A stretch of 64,000 nt of DNA from Apteryx mantelli (taxonomy: Eukaryota > Chordata > Aves > Apterygiformes > Apterygidae): assembly GCF_036417845.1 (NCBI RefSeq), contig NC_089994.1, positions 10,124,001 to 10,188,000 of the forward strand, written 5' to 3'. Shown here in pieces: positions 61,101 through 64,000 of the stretch; the first letter of the stretch is position 1, and the number at the start of each line of letters is the position of its first letter. The notes beneath the pieces are model-generated. The model saw nothing but the letters and a program-made list of their open reading frames with translations, did not search any database and was not told where the DNA came from. Position numbers and translations under genes: made by a program.

Positions 61101-62894
61101 CTTTCAATCCGAAATCTCTACGACTTTTTGAAGTTTCACCCCAGGTGTCTAAAAATGAGTTCTCTAATTAGCACAACATTTATTTTCTTGTTAACTTCAT
61201 CTAGCCTCAGGGAGACCAATCCGTTCTTGTTATAACTGGGAATATCTGTAGTAAATTTAATTAAATGAATTTACTTAGTATTTAGGCTGGTCTGAGAGCA
61301 AAATCTCGCTCAAGGGCTTGAATTAGCAAAATGAAACCTACAGAAGAAAGTTCATTTAAAAGTATCTCAAGACTCAATTATATGTTTGTCCCTGGGATAC
61401 CCATGTGCTATGACTGCTGCCTCCTACGAAAGGACATTGAAGAATATGAATTGTTTTGCTCATGGCACTATTTAGTTGCAAGAGGATATCACAAGTAAGA
61501 GATGCAACACTTCATCACCATGTTCTTGTCTTGTTTTTTAAAAGATATTCCCCTTTTTATTTCTTCTAGCCTTCCTTGTGCTGGTAACAGCATCCTCCTC
61601 CAGGACCTGATCTATACTCCGAAACGATACAGAAAACCAGAGGTATTTTTGACAAGGTGCACTGCAAGCACGTGGGCTTGCATGTAGATTGTATTCAATA
61701 CATGAGTAATGAGGGGAAAATCCAGCTGTTCAAATTTGTGTTTCGATTAGCAAATGGCTAGTACCACACATTAGGTATTAAAAAAGGTTTTGTCTAGCAA
61801 AATATGCTTCTGCTAAATACCAAAACAGTTGAATCTCCTTCAGAATTACATTCTTTCAAAGAACAATTCATTATTAATATCCTTCACAAAACTCACTTTG
61901 TTTAGGTTGCAATTAGAATAATCTTCAAGCCATCTGAATTTCTATACAATGGTATTCCAGTATCATCACTTCAGCATTTGAGATAGAAAAGTTAAGCTTT
62001 TATTTAATGAGAGTCATTTAAAATATGTAAATGTCAAAAGGATTACCTTAGAAAAATCTCTCAGAGAATTAAAAACATTAACAGATTCCCACAGGAAAAA
62101 TTGCAGCAGAATTCAGCAACTCTCCTGTTCCCATTCCTGTCACTTGTATTTCTATCACACATCGAAGCAAAAACAAATTGCTATTAAAATATCATCCAAA
62201 CACCCTCCTCCCCCTACAAACTTCGCAGTTCAGTTTGAGATACCAATGGCTTGAACAAAAACCACCATGCTCATTTTTTCTTTAGCCTCATTTAAAGTAG
62301 TAAAAACTTGGTGGTAAGAAGAGCTTTTTCAGGTATAGGAGAAATAAATCTCTCCAGGCATGTCTAGCAAACTGATTGGGGACTGAAAGCAGCAGGTGTG
62401 CAGACATAATTACTACTGCAAAATATTCAACACATCCAGGTGTGCTCACCACCAGATAGATGAAATCCCTGTTATTTTTTGGAAATTCCTAGTCTACCAG
62501 GTGCCACCCTCCCAAAGGAAAAGTCAGAAAAGAATGAGTTGAGGAAGATGTGAATAACTTGTTCTTCCTCATTTCCAGGCTGTTTCTATTTCATTCATAG
62601 AAAACCCCCTTTTTGGACTGCACTTCTCTGCCTACCCCGCACTCAGGCAAAGGTTTCACGACATTCTGCCGTGTTGTATTGGCATAGCTCTACCGCACGT
62701 CTGTGTTTTCAAAGTGGGTCATTCCCGCAGAGGAAGTCAGTGGAAAGAAAAGATTCCATCAAATTAATAGTGCAAGGCAAACAATTTGTTTATTCTATTA
62801 CATTTACAATCTCCAGTGCTAAAATACAGCAGGCAGCCCTTGCACGATGAGCTTTCCAAATGCAAATCTCCCGTGTTTCTGGCTTCTAACTCAC
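58190..62894 (-). other. GNB1L: Probable GNB1L 5' intron
   Basis: 4.7-kb AT-rich DNA between the candidate first exon and coding exon 1. An A18-type run is present near 60760-60777. No other coding sequence or nameable transposon is seen. Confidence 0.4.
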
Positions 62895-63150
62895 CATGGA
62901 CAATCGGGCTTCACAGCGGTGCAACCTCTTTTGCCCAAGAAACACCCTTATAACACGTCTGCCCAGGACCATTGCGGCCCTTCGCTGTTCAGCTGCCTGC
63001 TGCCTGGCTGCCGAGTTTCTGCAGTAGCAAGTACAGAGCAGGAGAGGCCCAGCAGCACCCGCCTCACTTCCCCGAATGGCACAGCGGGATCGTGGCCCAC
63101 GGCACCGGCTGCGCAGGCCCGGAGACAGGGGAGTGCTGCACAGATCGTTG
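62895..63150 (-). other. GNB1L: Candidate GNB1L first exon and promoter
   Basis: On the minus strand a locally GC-rich stretch contains a GCCTGCGCAGCC motif (NRF1-type half site, about 63108-63120). It ends at a GTGAGT donor after 62895. Its upstream ATG at 62972 has an excellent context (gccgcaATGG), and 26 codons run to the donor (MVLGRRVIRVFLGQ...). Joined to the acceptor at 58190, the frame passes through Phe-Val-Ala-Leu into MALPPP of GNB1L. This would make a 30-residue, Arg-rich extension. The 5' limit is a guess. Confidence 0.35.
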
Positions 63151-63189
63151 CAAAGGTCGGGGCCCCGGAATATATGAAAATTCACTCAT

Positions 63190-64000
63190 CAGTCAACTAA
63201 CACCACAGCATGTAACAATTACTCTTTCGGGCTGAAGCTCCATTTGATATCTTTGGTGCTAAATGTAGTTCTGGACTGCATTATATTTCTAGGATTTCTC
63301 TAAAGCTAATTAAAAAAAATCATTTCAAGTAGAAATTAAAATTGGTAGAAATTTCTGATTTAATCAGTAAACTGTATTAGTAAAGGATTCTTAATTTTTA
63401 GAAGTGTAGCCAACACTTTCTGTTAAAATTGGTTATTTTTCATATTGCTACCTACTTTTTTTGATTACCAAAGTAGAGATTATGTACAGTGATTTATTTT
63501 TGTATTTGAATTCAAAACCTAAACAAAACAAAAATTCACAACAGTGGACAGGAAGTATTCAATAGTGTGCTTGCATTGAAATATATAAAATCAAGAATAG
63601 AGTCAAACTGATCAAATTCTCTTGCTTTTGAAACATGTTAATCAGAGACACCTCACTGTCAATGAGAATGCAGTGATTTATAAGACTCAGCTATACAATT
63701 CTTTATCAACTGTTATCATAAACCTGTTGCCACACGGCCAACATTACGACTGACAAGAAGCCCAATTTACAGGTTGGAAATACTAAATGCTGTCAGAGCT
63801 TTCATTCTAAATGGGCACAAAATTGTTATTAATGACTAACAATGACTGCTTGCTCACAAAAACACTTCAAAAAAGTCTAATTTTGAGAACTGCTGAGAAC
63901 CTCCATTTCCCATTGACTTCAAGGAGGTTAGGAGTGCATCCTCTCTCAGGTTCTCTCCCAAACTTAGCTTCTCCCCTGACATTTAGACAAGGAATGATGG
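63190..64000. other. AT-rich DNA upstream of GNB1L
   Basis: No coding sequence, RNA gene or repeat is recognised in this stretch. Confidence 0.5.

Overview
The window looks like nuclear DNA of a vertebrate, most likely a bird or another sauropsid. It carries two spliced genes, TBX1 (plus strand) and GNB1L (minus strand). They lie tail to tail, as in the human 22q11.2 (DiGeorge/velocardiofacial) interval. The bird assignment is an inference. It rests on short introns, very few recognisable interspersed repeats, an extremely GC-rich TBX1 locus, and proteins that align closely with, but differ from, the mammalian ones. All exons were joined by hand from splice-site consensus, reading phase and remembered family sequence; no alignment was run.

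Layout. 1-10,430 is non-coding upstream DNA with a possible end of a neighbouring gene at the left edge, an orphan TATA box, and a candidate regulatory block near 8.0-8.24 kb. 10,432-11,845 holds two long pyrimidine tracts flanking a small CpG island. 12,240-16,225 is a very large CpG island leading into TBX1. TBX1 coding exons lie at 16,226/16,385-16,418, 17,678-18,083, 21,483-21,584, 22,893-23,064, 23,280-23,435, 24,945-25,012, 25,234-25,334 and 26,071-26,522. 26,523-41,389 is AT-rich DNA with the two 3' UTRs and the space between them. GNB1L coding exons (minus strand) lie at 58,177-58,062, 57,817-57,692, 55,712-55,550, 51,818-51,720, 46,876-46,661 and 41,656-41,390. A likely GNB1L first exon and promoter sits near 62,895-63,150.

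Products. TBX1 is the T-box transcription factor of pharyngeal, otic and outflow-tract development. The assembled form beginning MHFSTVTRDME has 496 residues, and an alternative start (MISAISS...) gives 505. An in-frame upstream ATG would add 53 residues that include an eh1-like repressor motif. GNB1L is a six-WD-repeat beta-propeller protein, 328 residues here. The two genes are neighbours by conserved synteny; nothing here shows that they act in one pathway.

I found no microbial, mobile or defence-type system. The most interesting points are transcript-level: the eh1-bearing N-terminal extension, a GC-AG intron inside the T-box, coding sequence that doubles as a splice acceptor, a possible intronic-polyadenylation isoform, and an in-frame extension of GNB1L from a candidate first exon.
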